DNA of 64,000 bases from Gammaproteobacteria bacterium (GCA_004172865.1 SEBV01000010.1:62001-126000); one strand, 5' to 3'; positions 9,808-19,652 are shown, numbered from the stretch's first letter. The notes: generated by a model from the sequence alone, not told the origin. Program-made: numbers and translations.

Positions 9808-10075
9808 TTAATCCACGTTTGCATTTAAGCTGCGCTCTATCGTTTCGTATTGTCCAATCAAATGTTGTCCAAGTACGCTCAGAGTAGCCCGTCCTTCATC
9901 CTAGTTTGGTGCGGCAATAGGCCGACCAAATCTTTCATCCATGAATTGATCATCTGCGAGAGCTTTCGATCCGAAATGTCCATCGCGCGTCCAGCCGCGC
10001 TGATAGATTGAACTTCCGATTTTACGTAGCAGTTCTTTTTTCCAGGCCCAATTGCAACATCCCGATGCCGACGCG
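9808..10075 (-). pseudogene. Remnant of an unidentified gene
   Basis: The minus-strand frame reads AWKKELLRKIGSSIYQRGWT, then RDGHFGSKALADDQFMDERF and GRPIAAPN, then a stop, then DEGRATLSVLGQHLIGQYET in the same frame to a TAA at 9808-9810. The composition is clearly protein-like and the single internal stop suggests recent decay. No start codon with an RBS is apparent, so the 5' part is probably lost. I do not recognise the family. Confidence 0.35.
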
Positions 10076-10264
10076 TTTGACTATTGCATTGCTACTTTTT
10101 TTATTCGCATATTGGCCAATAATAATTTTTGATAGTGTATCTATAATTAGATCTTGCTATTAAACAGCATAATTACTAGCGGTTAACTGACTATTGTCAG
10201 CCAAAATCGGACACTGAATAATTGCTTACGGCGAAATCCTCTCAAGATCATTCCCAAAACTTCT

Positions 10265-10486
10265 CTACGTCAACATCTTCCAAGAATTGCTGTTTGGAAA
10301 ATTTCGATGTTCTTGAAATTTTCCATCTTGATTATAGAGTTTTAACACACACATTTTGTCTTTCAAAAAAATATTCGCCTTATAAATTACTTCCTTTTTC
10401 TTACTGGCAGAGACGATAACAGCGTCACTATTTTCTTTGGTAAGTCGCCAGATATAGCGATCTTTGGTAATCAAATATATATCCAT
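10265..10486 (-). CDS. DUF2188-like small protein
   Basis: 73 residues starting MDIYLITKDRYIWRLTKENS. The end LKLYNQDGKFQEHRNFPNS matches the characteristic DUF2188 tail also seen in the protein at 18683-18907 (LKIHGADGKIQEERTYPRS). The family is small and lysine-rich, of unknown function, and frequent in stress islands. GGTGGAG lies seven bases before the ATG. The middle is more diverged than in the second copy, so it may be under relaxed selection. Confidence 0.6.
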   Translation of the reverse strand: MDIYLITKDRYIWRLTKENSDAVIVSASKKKEVIYKANIFLKDKMCVLKLYNQDGKFQEHRNFPNSNSWKMLT

Positions 10487-10588
10487 ACTGGCTCCACCTA
10501 CCCCCTATCATGGACAGACTATATAAATTTATAATCGGGCCTACGGCACCCGGAGTACGCGTGGTCGTAGTCATCGATGGGTTGACGA

Positions 10589-11397
10589 TCAACTGATATC
10601 GCTTCCAAAATGTCTCAAAAACTCCTATTGATTTCGGCCGACGTTGTGAAGAATGATTCGATTAACCCCGATCTGATTAATGTCGTGAATCAATGAGACA
10701 AAATAAGAAGTCGCATTCGAGACGGGCATTGACGAAAGCACTTGCTTCATTGTGATGTCCTCAGAAGCTCTATCAAAACCAATTACAGAGTCAATCTCTG
10801 AAAGCCGTGAATCTTCGATGCAATGAAATCGCCATTGATCATGCGCCTCTGACTTCGCAAAATTTTCATCGCGCGCATACGAAAATGTCAGCTTTACGTG
10901 AATGGGCTTATCGCCTCCGCCGCTTTCACGAAACGCGCTAACAATCGATTCGAGTTCTTCCAAGGTTTTATAGGACGTTAATAAACCGTCTGCCCATGTA
11001 CCTGCCCATGCCGCTGTATTCTGCGTTAACGCAGCACACATAATCGGAGGTGTGACCGCCGGACGGGTGTACAACTTCGCCCGATTGATTTTCACTAGTC
11101 CAGCGCTAGATACTTCCTCGCCCGCGAGTAAACGCTTGATCACACCTGCACATTCCCGCAATCGTTTGTTTCGAATGGGTTTCTCGGGCCAGCTTTCTCC
11201 TGTTATGCGCTCGTTTAATGCCTCCCCACTTCCCAAGGATATTGCGAGACGTTCTGGATACATTCGCAGCAAGGTACCGAGTGCTTGAGCAACTATCGCA
11301 GGATGATAGCGTTGACCCGGCGCGGTGATTACGCTGAATGGAAAGCTAGTCGCCTCCATCGCAGAATCGAGCCAACTGAAAGCGTATGCTGGACACA
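10589..11397 (-). pseudogene. LLM-class (TIGR03885-type) flavin oxidoreductase, 5'-truncated
   Basis: The frame from about 11397 gives YAFSWLDSAMEATSFPFSVI, then TAPGQRYHPAIVAQALGTLL and LAISLGSGEALNERITG. These match the luciferase-like TIGR03885 subfamily of FMN/F420-type reductases from about residue 60 on. The expected N-terminal ~60 residues (flavin-binding start) are absent. Near the 3' end VGRNQ is followed by a TAG and then EFLRHFGSDIS to a TGA at 10589-10591. The 5' end abuts, head to head, the truncated FAD oxidoreductase, so one deletion probably removed both starts. Confidence 0.75.
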
Positions 11398-12670
11398 TTA
11401 TGTTTTCCAATGATCCTTATGTATTAAAACTCTACGATATTTTATTAGGTGATAATCAACATTGGCAAAACCGGGAAGCCTGGGTCTATAGCAAAGATGT
11501 GCACACTCGCTATCCATTTCAAGGCGCACTTTTCGGCTTGCCACCTGAAGTTATTAAAGATTGTATTATGGGTGCGATTGATGCACGTTACGGAAATGTG
11601 CAAAGCATTAATTCTGATAAACAATGTGAGTTGGAGAAAAAAGAAGATTGTTGCGCTGATGGAACTATGGACACCGCCAACGGAGGTGCAATCGGTTTGA
11701 AGCGTGAAACTCAAAATTTTGAAGAATTTATTTATAAGGTGTGGGGTGTAGGAATTGCCAAACACTTTGCAATTCCAGACAACAAAAAATTGTGGCCGCT
11801 GCCATTAACACAAATGGAAACGTCCTGGCTTGGGGGCCGCGTGCCGCTGTCTAATCTCAGTGAAATAATTGATGGCGCACTGCACGCAGTAGGGGAACCC
11901 ATGGGTCCAAATGCACGGTTTGGTTATCCTAAAAAAGGTGGATTCCAAGCGCTCGTATCGGGCTTCGTTCCCCACATAAGGGCGATATAGAACTCAATGC
12001 TGATGTAGTGCAAATAATTCCTCGCGACCATATTGTGGTGTTAGCGGATGGCCGTAGATATCGCTACGATAATTTAATTTCGACTATGCCCCTGCCAGAA
12101 CTAGTGCGATTAAATGAATCAGATGCTCCTGAAGAAATTCACGCAGCGGCGAGTGGCTTACGCCATATTTCAATAAGGTGCGTTAACATCGGTATCGACC
12201 GCGAAAACGTTACTGATAAGCACTGGATTTATTATCCAGAAGATTCAATTTTTCATCGTATTTTTGTTCAAGGTAATGCAAGCCCTGAATGCAATGCTCC
12301 GGGCGGTTTTGGATTTACGTGCGAGATTTCTTACTCACCCTGGAAACCACTTCCAGTTGATGGTGATGATTTGATTGCGCGATGCATTGAGGACTGTATT
12401 AAAGTAGGAATGATGAACCCCGAAGATAAAGTCATTACCGCAAATCTTGTCGATATGCCATACGCGTACGTTATTTATGATCATGCGCGTGCTAAAAATG
12501 TTGCTATCGTAAAAACATGGATGCAAAAGCACAATATTATTTTAGCGGGCCGTTACAGTGAGTGGGAATATTATAATTCTGATCACGCCTTTCTTGCAGG
12601 CAAGAAGGCAGCAGATGGTATTTCTAGTCAAGTAGAGTCCCTGACTGCGGTAGCTGAAATGGAATCGTAG
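11385..12670 (+). pseudogene. FAD-dependent amine-oxidase/protoporphyrinogen-oxidase-like protein, truncated and frameshifted
   Basis: The match starts abruptly at GHIMFSNDPYVLKLYD. Family members carry about 50-60 residues with the Rossmann dinucleotide-binding motif before this point, and those are missing. The first frame runs to 11990. At about 11978 one base is missing, and the second frame continues with KGDIELNADVVQIIPRDHIV and DNLISTMPLPELVRL to the end at 12670, with the C-terminal GRYSEWEYYNSDHAF segment intact. The protein resembles UDP-galactopyranose-mutase/amine-oxidase-type sugar or porphyrin oxidoreductases. Without the FAD-binding start it cannot work. Confidence 0.75.
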
Positions 12671-13029
12671 CAGTGCGTAAAAGCATAAGCTTGACTAGAT
12701 TGCTTGTTTTTATTGGAAAGCGACGAGTTGGGCGACGGGTTTTGAAAACTAAAATTTCCCTGCGTAAAAATCCTTTATGAAAAATGTGCGCCCAATTAAC
12801 AAATCTAAAAACTGAAAAATCGGTTGGATAGTTCATGGAAGCCGTATGATAGTGATACTAGGCTGAAAACTACATTTCAATAATGCGGCAACTAACGGGG
12901 AAACAAAATGTAGATCCAAAAATTTTCACTTGAACTTTCTCATCACAAAAAATTTAATTTGAATCAACCAGCCTTTTTAAACTTACCAGTAATTTAGTGA
13001 GAAGACTGACGATGATTTTTTCCCGGGAT
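12671..13029. other. AT-rich intergenic region
   Basis: 359 bp between convergent genes. No coding potential, clear terminator or repeat was seen on either strand. Confidence 0.4.
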
Positions 13030-13458
13030 TCATTGCACATCTTTTAGCAGTTCAACTGTCCTATCATCGCGCTGACCTGCAAAAAAGCGTTCGAGAGCAT
13101 CGCTAAATAGTGGATCGGTTGGATCAGCAAACGAGAACAAGGTGAGACAAGATCTAAACTTCATCGCATCAAGCTCCCCTAAAATTAAGTTCGCATCCAG
13201 CGACTCATGAGCCAACATTGCTTCGACAGATTCTCTAAGCCGTTGGCCTAAGATCGGGTCGATCAGATAGGCGCGAGCTTCAGCTATATTAGCCAAGCCG
13301 TATGTCTGGGACATCGAACTAAATCCCAGCCCCTTGAGTTGTGGAAAAATATACCAAATCCAATGAGATCGCTTTTGACCGTATCGAATTTCGCTTAGCG
13401 CGTCGGCATAGGAAGTTTTTTGAGCATCCATGAATCGATTGAGATAAAAATGTGACAC
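13030..13458 (-). CDS. DUF1810 family protein
   Basis: Contains LNRFMDAQKTSYADALSEIR, then YGQKRSHWIWYIFPQLKGLG, the hallmark of DUF1810 (calpastatin-like helical family), and a C-terminal MKFRSCLTLFSFADP. The GTG at 13458 has GGGG upstream and gives a typical N-terminus; a GTG at 13479 is possible. Function is unknown in bacteria. It follows the ku-ligD-yihY operon after a 60-bp gap and could be its last gene. Confidence 0.8.
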   Translation of the reverse strand: MSHFYLNRFMDAQKTSYADALSEIRYGQKRSHWIWYIFPQLKGLGFSSMSQTYGLANIAEARAYLIDPILGQRLRESVEAMLAHESLDANLILGELDAMKFRSCLTLFSFADPTDPLFSDALERFFAGQRDDRTVELLKDVQ

Positions 13459-13537
13459 TTTGAAATACCCCGAGAGCACTAACGCGAATGATTAGTTGAT
13501 AATGACCATTAAATTAACGTTAGCTATCTGCAAAAAA

Positions 13538-14449
13538 TTATTTACTTATCCCTTGATCAGCACGATCTGAATTAGTCGTAGGTTCAGCGAATTCTTTTGG
13601 CTCAATACGCGAACCAAAGCGTCTTGCGTACACTTGAGTGAACTCTGCCCCCATAAAAAATATTTGAGCCGAGTAATAAATCCATACCAATAAAATGACG
13701 AGGGAGCCGGGGGCACCATAGGTCGAGCCGATTTGACTTTTACCGAGGTAGAGGCCAATTAAAAGTTTACCTATATTAAATAATAACGACGTCAAAAGCG
13801 CACCTGCGAAAACATCACTCCAGGATATTTCAGCATCCGGTAAATATTTGAACATCAATGAAAATAATCCCGCAATAAGCAATACAGATACAACGAAATC
13901 TATAAAGGGCCATACGACTTCCAAGCCAGGTGCAAGCGCGCCGAGATAATCGCTAAAGGCTGCCAGGCCAGCGCTCACCACAAGTGATACCAGTAGTAAA
14001 AAACCTATACTTAAAATCATACCTATCGAGAGAATACGATTAAAAATAAATAATTTTATAAAGTTCCCAGGCTTCGCTTTCACTTCCCAGATTGTATTTA
14101 ATGCATCCTGTAACTGAATAACCACAGCTGTTGCACCAAAGGCTAAGGTAAGAGAACTTAGGATAGACGCCCACATGGTTTTGGTTTCAGTGTTGGATGC
14201 ACTCGCAATCATTTCCTGCACTGACTCAGCGCCCTTCTCTCCGAGTAATGATTGCAACTGCTGAATCACCTGCCCCTTCGCCGCATCTTCTCCTAAAATC
14301 ATTCCAGCTAACGCGATGATTAAAATTACCAACGCTGGTAACGAGATTACCGTGTAGTACGCAAGTGCTGCTGCCAACCTGCTCGCCTTATCAGCACTCC
14401 ATTCTTTAAACGTCTCCACAACGAGAATTTTAATATCGGCTACTTTCAT
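13538..14449 (-). CDS. YihY/BrkB family inner-membrane protein
   Basis: 303 residues with six hydrophobic segments. Conserved YihY/UPF0761 features are ADKASRLAAALAYYTVISLP near the N-terminus and FKYLPDAEISWSDVFAGALL near residue 215, then YGAPGSLVILLVWIYYSAQI near 250. The family was once annotated as ribonuclease BN, which is not supported; transport or envelope roles are suspected. It starts 7 bp after the ligD stop and shares its operon. A decayed second copy lies at 23.85-24.42 kb. Confidence 0.88.
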   Translation of the reverse strand: MKVADIKILVVETFKEWSADKASRLAAALAYYTVISLPALVILIIALAGMILGEDAAKGQVIQQLQSLLGEKGAESVQEMIASASNTETKTMWASILSSLTLAFGATAVVIQLQDALNTIWEVKAKPGNFIKLFIFNRILSIGMILSIGFLLLVSLVVSAGLAAFSDYLGALAPGLEVVWPFIDFVVSVLLIAGLFSLMFKYLPDAEISWSDVFAGALLTSLLFNIGKLLIGLYLGKSQIGSTYGAPGSLVILLVWIYYSAQIFFMGAEFTQVYARRFGSRIEPKEFAEPTTNSDRADQGISK

Positions 14450-14456
14450 TGTCTTC

Positions 14457-17180
14457 CTACTCTCCAGATTGACGAGGCTCGCTGAGCCCTAATTTTTTCC
14501 ACATTGCTTTTGTGATTTTTTGATTTTTTTTATACTTTGCCCCTGTGTATTCACCCCAAGGATTTACCTTAAGTTTGTCCAAACGCTCGTGCAAATTTGC
14601 TATATTCCACTGACCCGAATGACTAATTTTTTCCAACTCATCACGTGCAATTGGAACTGACACCGGAAGCCCTGGTCGCGCCCGCACTGAGTAAGCACAG
14701 ACCGTACTTGCTCCTCGTGTATTGCGTAGGTAATCGATGAATAAGCGACCGATACGATTTTTAGGTCCCATCTTCGCCACAAACCGTTCCGGAATTTGTT
14801 TCGCCATAAATTCCGCAACTGCCTTCGAAAACGCCTTCACATAATCCCATCCCGCGTCGGGAGTTAGTGGCACGATGATGTGCATTCCTTTGCCACCAGT
14901 CGTCTTGATGAAAGCTTGAAGTTTTAATTCATCGAGTAGAGACAGCGTAAGCCGAGTGGCTTCAACAACACTACGCCATGGCAATGCCGGGTCCGGATCG
15001 AGATCGAGAATGAAGCGATCGGGAGCTTCAATCGCTGCTGTGATCGCACCCCAAGTGTGAAGCTCGATGGTATTCATTTGCGCGCAACTGACTAATGCTT
15101 CGGCGCTATCGATTTGCATCAAGCGACCATGAGTAGGATCAAGTGATTTGTCCAACTGCGTGATGTGAGGGATGGAAAGATTTTCAGAATGCTTTTGGAA
15201 AAATTGCTCACCGGCGACGCCATCAGGTGCGCGCAATAATGATACGGGCCGTTGAGAAAGATGCGGTAAGATAAATTCACTAATACTCTCATAAAATTGA
15301 GCGAGCTCCAGTTTCGTCCCACCGCTTTCTGCGTCCAGCACCCGGTCGGGGTGGCTAATACCAATTCCAGCGACGTCAATTTTACCGTTCTTTGATTTTG
15401 ATTCGCTTGTTGGCTTTTCTGGGGCAGCAATTTTTTTAGCGCTGGATTTTTTCGCTGGCTTTTCATTGGCAGCTGGTGCATTTATATTTTTTGGCCGCTC
15501 ACGGATGATATCTTTTGCTGGCTTGTCGGTTCGCAATGAAATGAAAGCCGCTTGCCGTAAAACTCCTTCACCTGTCCATTCTGCAAACTCTACTTCGCAT
15601 ATTAATTTTGGTTCAATCCAGTGGGCACCGCGTTTTTGTTCGCTCGTCAGCTTTGTCGATACGGGAGGTGTATCGCGCTTTAAAGTAAACATTTTTTTGT
15701 AAATGTCTCGCAACTTTTCGTCATTAAATCCTGTGCCTACTCGACCCGCATAAAGCAATTCCTTGCTACCAATATCTTTATGCACTCCCAATAAAATCGC
15801 ACCAAACCCGCTGCGGCTTCCTTGAGGTTCGGTGTAGCCCACGATGACAAACTCTTGCCGAAGACGGCATTTCAACTTGATCCAATCGTTACTCCGGCGA
15901 GAAACATAATTGCTGCCAGAGCGCTTACCAATAACGCCTTCCAACGATAATGCGCAGGCACTCTGAACAATGCTTTTATGATCCGCGTCAAACACGGCGG
16001 AATAACGCAATGGACCATCATCATTATTGGCCAGCAATTTTTCCAGTTCACCACGTCGTTCTTCCAACGGCGCTTCACGTAAATCGATACCGTTTAGAAA
16101 TGGTGCGTCAAACAAATAAAAAATAATTTCCTGGCTGCTTCCAACATCAAATGCATTTTGGAGCGCTTGAAAACTCGGTAAGCCATTTTCATTGAGGACG
16201 ACGACTTCACCGTCGAGCCAACTATCTTTGAGTTTAAGCGCTTCAATCGCTTTTGCCTGAATCGGCATGCGCTCGGTCCAGTCATGACCGTTCCGTGTGA
16301 ATAGGCTTACCTTGCCTTTTTTCACACGGGCCAACATACGATAGCCATCGAATTTAATTTCGTATAACCAATCACCTTCAGGCGGCTCACTGACGAGCGT
16401 GGCAAGCTGCGGTGAAAATGTTTCCGGAACAGGACCTACTTTTCGCTTAATTTCCGTTGATACTTTTTTAGCAGCGGGCTTTGCGTTAACGGCGGTATCA
16501 ATTGCTTTCGCTGATGTTTTTTTAAGAGTCTTTTTAACAGTCGCTTTAACGTCCGGATCGACTGTTTTGCTTTTTGCAATAGGTGTATTTGTTTTACTAC
16601 CTTGCTGCTTATCCATCGGTAATAGTTCTCCTGAAATAGCGCTTTCAGGACGATCTAGCAAGACGTTGTATTCACTGGAGGGGCGAGCGACTTCATCGCG
16701 CTCTTTGATAAGTAGCCAGCTGTTTTGCTTGCCACCGTAGCGTGTTTTTACGAGCGTCCAATCGCCGCTTAGCTTCTCGCCGATCAACGTGAATTTCAAT
16801 TTGCCTGAGCTATAGATTTCTGTTGCATCGCCATGCGGTTCCCAAATGCCATGATCCCAAATAATCATGTCACCGCCACCGTATTCGCCCTTCGGAATAG
16901 TGCCTTCGAAATCGGCATACGCAAGTGGATGATCTTCAGTTTGGATGGCCATGCGTTTGTCTTGCGGATCTAGACTTGGCCCCTTCGGAACGGCCCAACT
17001 TTTTAACGTTCCTTCGAGTTCCAAACGAAAATCGTAATGCAGTCCTCTGGCGTCGTGTTTCTGCACCACAAAGCGCAACGCGTGTGCTTTCGGTTTTCGA
17101 CGCGGAGCTCCTTCCTCGGGCGGCTCAGGGGTAATGTCGAAATTACGTTTTTTATTATATTCGCTATCCGGCCGCGCCAT
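14457..17180 (-). CDS. ligD: ATP-dependent DNA ligase LigD (end-joining ligase-polymerase-phosphoesterase)
   Basis: 907 residues with all three LigD modules in the Pseudomonas-type order. The 3'-phosphoesterase (about 1-190) has FVVQKHDARGLHYDFRLELE. A lysine/alanine-rich linker follows. The ligase (about 250-560) has the adenylation motif EIKFDGYR with catalytic Lys276 and the OB-fold end. The C-terminal primase/polymerase (about 600-890) has FILDLDPDP with metal-binding Asp726 and Asp728. LigD fills in, trims and seals double-strand breaks held by Ku. The gene is intact. It starts 47 bp after ku, with GAGGTGATGT before the ATG, and yihY follows 7 bp downstream. Confidence 0.97.
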   Translation of the reverse strand: MARPDSEYNKKRNFDITPEPPEEGAPRRKPKAHALRFVVQKHDARGLHYDFRLELEGTLKSWAVPKGPSLDPQDKRMAIQTEDHPLAYADFEGTIPKGEYGGGDMIIWDHGIWEPHGDATEIYSSGKLKFTLIGEKLSGDWTLVKTRYGGKQNSWLLIKERDEVARPSSEYNVLLDRPESAISGELLPMDKQQGSKTNTPIAKSKTVDPDVKATVKKTLKKTSAKAIDTAVNAKPAAKKVSTEIKRKVGPVPETFSPQLATLVSEPPEGDWLYEIKFDGYRMLARVKKGKVSLFTRNGHDWTERMPIQAKAIEALKLKDSWLDGEVVVLNENGLPSFQALQNAFDVGSSQEIIFYLFDAPFLNGIDLREAPLEERRGELEKLLANNDDGPLRYSAVFDADHKSIVQSACALSLEGVIGKRSGSNYVSRRSNDWIKLKCRLRQEFVIVGYTEPQGSRSGFGAILLGVHKDIGSKELLYAGRVGTGFNDEKLRDIYKKMFTLKRDTPPVSTKLTSEQKRGAHWIEPKLICEVEFAEWTGEGVLRQAAFISLRTDKPAKDIIRERPKNINAPAANEKPAKKSSAKKIAAPEKPTSESKSKNGKIDVAGIGISHPDRVLDAESGGTKLELAQFYESISEFILPHLSQRPVSLLRAPDGVAGEQFFQKHSENLSIPHITQLDKSLDPTHGRLMQIDSAEALVSCAQMNTIELHTWGAITAAIEAPDRFILDLDPDPALPWRSVVEATRLTLSLLDELKLQAFIKTTGGKGMHIIVPLTPDAGWDYVKAFSKAVAEFMAKQIPERFVAKMGPKNRIGRLFIDYLRNTRGASTVCAYSVRARPGLPVSVPIARDELEKISHSGQWNIANLHERLDKLKVNPWGEYTGAKYKKNQKITKAMWKKLGLSEPRQSGE

Positions 17181-17227
17181 ACATCACCTCTTTTGCGAAA
17201 AATTTCCTTTCAACTATTTGCACCAGT

Positions 17228-18205
17228 TTATTTGCTAGATGATTTTCTAGGAGCAGGTTTCGTTTTGCTTTCAGCTGCTTTTTTCGGAGCGGTTTTGCTG
17301 GACGATGATCGCGCAGTTTTTTTCGCCGGAGTCTTTGATTTAGTTGTCTTCGTTTCCGCTGACTTTTTGTCATCGGATGAGCCAGCTTCATGGTCAGTTT
17401 TAGTGGCAACCTTTTTTCCATTACCCAAGCTACGCTTTAGCAATTCAGTAAGGTCAATAATGTCTGCACTTCTACGCGGTTCTTCACCAGGTTCAGTTTC
17501 AACATCTTCGATTTTTCCTTCGGCAACTTTGGTATCGACCAAATCCATAATTTTTTCCTTGAAAGTATCAACATACTCCGTCGGATTCCATTTTCCTTTC
17601 ATATCTTCGACTAAACGTTTCGCCATATCCTTTTCAGCTTTTGATAAAGTTGCCTTTGTGGTTGCACTGGTAAGTTCGATTGAATCGAGACCACGTACTT
17701 CGTTTGGCCAGCGCAACAAAATTAATACCAACGCAGAGTCGATTGGCATTACAGCTGCTAAATGTTGTTTGGTATGCAAAATTACACTTGCAAGGCCAAC
17801 GGTTCCCGTTTCCGTTAGAGTTTCGCGCAACAGTGCATACACTTTCTCGCCGCGTTTGTCAGGCGCCAGATAATAGGGAGTTTCAATGTTGGCAAGCGGA
17901 ATTTCCGCGCTACTCACGAATGAAAAAATATCAATGGTTTGTGTCGATAAGGGATGCGCTGATTTGATTTCTTCCTCGCTCAATAAAATGTATTTTCCTT
18001 TTTCGTATTGAATTCCTTTTACAATATTTTCTTTGGTCACTTCTTTACCCGTCACCTTGTTAACTCTCTTGTAGCCTACCGGGTCCATACTGCGCTTATC
18101 GAGCCAATCGAAGTCCACGTTATCGGACGACGTGGCCGATTGCAGTGCAACAGGAATGTGAACTAAACCAAAGCTAATTGCGCCTTTCCAAATTGAACGA
18201 GCCAT
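17228..18205 (-). CDS. ku: Ku DNA end-binding protein
   Basis: 325 residues from the ATG at 18205 (MARSIWKGAISFGLVHIPVA), the typical bacterial Ku start. The Ku core (about 1-255) contains DPVGYKRVNKVTGKEV and TYLAP-like YYLAPDKRGEKVYALLRETL. The last ~70 residues are a lysine/serine/alanine-rich tail of the type that contacts DNA and LigD. Ku forms a homodimeric ring on double-strand ends and recruits LigD in non-homologous end joining. Upstream by 23 bp is an 80-aa protein gene; ligD follows. Confidence 0.97.
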   Translation of the reverse strand: MARSIWKGAISFGLVHIPVALQSATSSDNVDFDWLDKRSMDPVGYKRVNKVTGKEVTKENIVKGIQYEKGKYILLSEEEIKSAHPLSTQTIDIFSFVSSAEIPLANIETPYYLAPDKRGEKVYALLRETLTETGTVGLASVILHTKQHLAAVMPIDSALVLILLRWPNEVRGLDSIELTSATTKATLSKAEKDMAKRLVEDMKGKWNPTEYVDTFKEKIMDLVDTKVAEGKIEDVETEPGEEPRRSADIIDLTELLKRSLGNGKKVATKTDHEAGSSDDKKSAETKTTKSKTPAKKTARSSSSKTAPKKAAESKTKPAPRKSSSK

Positions 18206-18228
18206 CACGATACCTACCCTTGATTGAG

Positions 18229-18471
18229 TTAAAGCATTACGCCGTCGTTGTAAATGACCTTACCAAAACGTGTAATGTCCTGAATTTGTTCCAGCATCCT
18301 GTCCGCCGAATCTTCGGCATCCGCCTCAGATGCAAAGTTAGGAGCAATTACCCAGAGCATATGCGCTACTGAATCAAAAGATTTTCTCTGATAGCCGATG
18401 AGGCCTGCGTAACCGCTTTCATATTTCATTGCATCAGTCCACGCGGTGTAGTGACTAAATTCTTTAATCAT
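18229..18471 (-). CDS. 80-aa protein heading the ku-ligD operon
   Basis: MIKEFSHYTAWTDAMKYESG start and YNDGVML end, 80 residues, soluble, slightly acidic. It is the intact paralogue of the protein at 785-1027. An AGAAG-type RBS precedes the ATG. Its stop is 23 bp before the ku start and all genes are on the same strand, so it is probably the first gene of the operon, with the promoter in 18472-18682 shared with the divergent DUF2188 gene. I do not recognise the family; a link to end joining is inferred from position only. Confidence 0.75.
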   Translation of the reverse strand: MIKEFSHYTAWTDAMKYESGYAGLIGYQRKSFDSVAHMLWVIAPNFASEADAEDSADRMLEQIQDITRFGKVIYNDGVML

Positions 18472-18682
18472 GCGCTTCTCGATTTAGTGAAAGATTTTCG
18501 GCTGGTTTTCCTAACTTGGTCGTGACGTTTGATCGAATTTTAAATACTACTCCGTCTAGTTGCTGTCAAAATGTACGCTTGGACACAGACACGCACTTCA
18601 TTTTCGCTAATAGTTATAATCGTTAATATCCGTGTCACCACGGTAGCTATTTAAACCCAACTGAAATGTATTGGAGAATATG

Positions 18683-18907
18683 ATGGATAATTATCATTTA
18701 AATAAAGTCGATGATCATTGGCAGCTGATTAAAGAGGGTGCGAGCCGTGCTTCTAAAACTGGCGCGACTAAAGAGGCAGCAATGCAGCAGGCTCACGATT
18801 TTCTTGCAGATAAAATAGCGTCTTTAAAAATCCATGGTGCCGATGGAAAAATTCAAGAAGAGAGAACCTATCCAAGGAGCAAAGACCCGAGGAAAACCGA
18901 GGGTTAA
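18683..18907 (+). CDS. DUF2188 family protein
   Basis: 74 residues (MDNYHLNKVDDHWQLIKEGA). An N-terminal strand with W, an alanine-rich helix with AAMQQAHDFLADK, and the conserved end LKIHGADGKIQEERTYPRSK are diagnostic of DUF2188. A GGAG seven bases upstream favours the ATG at 18683; the ATG at 18680 is too close. It is divergent from the ku operon and ends with a hairpin. The family is common next to stress genes, but its function is unknown. Confidence 0.85.
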   Translation: MDNYHLNKVDDHWQLIKEGASRASKTGATKEAAMQQAHDFLADKIASLKIHGADGKIQEERTYPRSKDPRKTEG

Positions 18908-18911
18908 CGTT

Positions 18912-18936
18912 TTATTACGGTATTTTACCGTAATAA
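18912..18936 (+). terminator. Hairpin terminator of the DUF2188 gene
   Basis: TTATTACGGTA and TACCGTAATAA flank a TTT loop, 4 bp after the stop. The tail is AT-rich with a weak T-tract. A second inverted repeat (AGCTTCAAT ... ATTGAAGCT, 18953-18975) follows and overlaps the stop of the convergent gene, so it may serve the other strand. Confidence 0.65.
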
Positions 18937-18956
18937 TTAGTTTTATTAATTAAGCT

Positions 18957-19418
18957 TCAATGATGAATTGAAGCTATTTGTAGGTTTTTTTGCACATTAG
19001 TAAACATTTCTACGGTAGTTAACTCATCTAATTTATTCTCATGCACTTTTCCACTTTCACTTGAATGCTGACAAAAGAGGTCGCATTCCATAGTTACGTG
19101 CTCTGTGAGATCCGACATGCATGTTGATTCTTTTATCGTAATGTGTCGTGTCCCATGATATTCCACATGCGTTAACTCACTAACACGGATAAATCTATGA
19201 GCGTTCTTAAAATATATTTGATGAAATCTTTCATTCGCATGCGACAGATACGCCGCAACGATTTGGCCGAAATCTCCTTTAGCCGCCGGAAAACAAGTTT
19301 CATCCACAGCGAATGCACCGGCGCAAAATATCACACAAATTTTCGAAAACAGAGGTTGGAAAAAACTCTGTCTGATCTGTCCAGGAAAACCGGACAAAAT
19401 TAAATTGGCGTGCATCAA
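18957..19418 (-). CDS. Hypothetical protein, possibly exported
   Basis: About 152 residues from the ATG at 19415. The segment SKICVIFCAGAFAVDETC looks like the end of a signal sequence, and a basic N-terminal stretch precedes it. The rest is His- and Glu-rich without a motif I recognise. No good RBS is seen at the start. Convergent with the DUF2188 gene. Confidence 0.4.
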   Translation of the reverse strand: MMHANLILSGFPGQIRQSFFQPLFSKICVIFCAGAFAVDETCFPAAKGDFGQIVAAYLSHANERFHQIYFKNAHRFIRVSELTHVEYHGTRHITIKESTCMSDLTEHVTMECDLFCQHSSESGKVHENKLDELTTVEMFTNVQKNLQIASIHH

Positions 19419-19466
19419 TCATTGACTTACTCAATTACTGAATATTGATTCCAGCATGCATGCACA

Positions 19467-19601
19467 TGAATAGCTTGCGCAAGAACTAAACCATTCGGGT
19501 GATACAAACGATTCAGCTTCAATGAATATTTCGTTGCATAAGCAAGTCATGAATAAGCTTGCTGAAAATGGCGGAATAGTACCTGCTGATTTAAAGACTA
19601 A
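19467..19601 (+). pseudogene. Remnant of a second DUF3597 gene
   Basis: The frame reads LAQELNHSGDTNDSASMNIS, then LHKQVMNKLAENGG and VPADLK, matching the intact C-terminus at 1-183. An in-frame TAG lies before LAQEL and one A is missing just before the expected GAC-TAA end (19596-19601). The N-terminal half is gone. It is followed by a hairpin, as in the first copy. Confidence 0.75.
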
Positions 19602-19618
19602 TGTTTGGTTTGGTTCAG

Positions 19619-19652
19619 AATTGCTTACGATGTCGTAAGCAATTTTACTTTT
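19619..19652 (+). terminator. Rho-independent terminator
   Basis: AATTGCTTACGA and TCGTAAGCAATT form a perfect 12-bp stem around a 2-nt centre (19619-19644), followed by TTACTTTTTATT. It is the original terminator of the decayed DUF3597 gene. Confidence 0.75.

Noticed and set aside
10222-10419. Plus-strand frame overlapping the DUF2188-like gene
   Set aside because: The opposite strand matches DUF2188 and has a good RBS; the plus-strand frame has neither.
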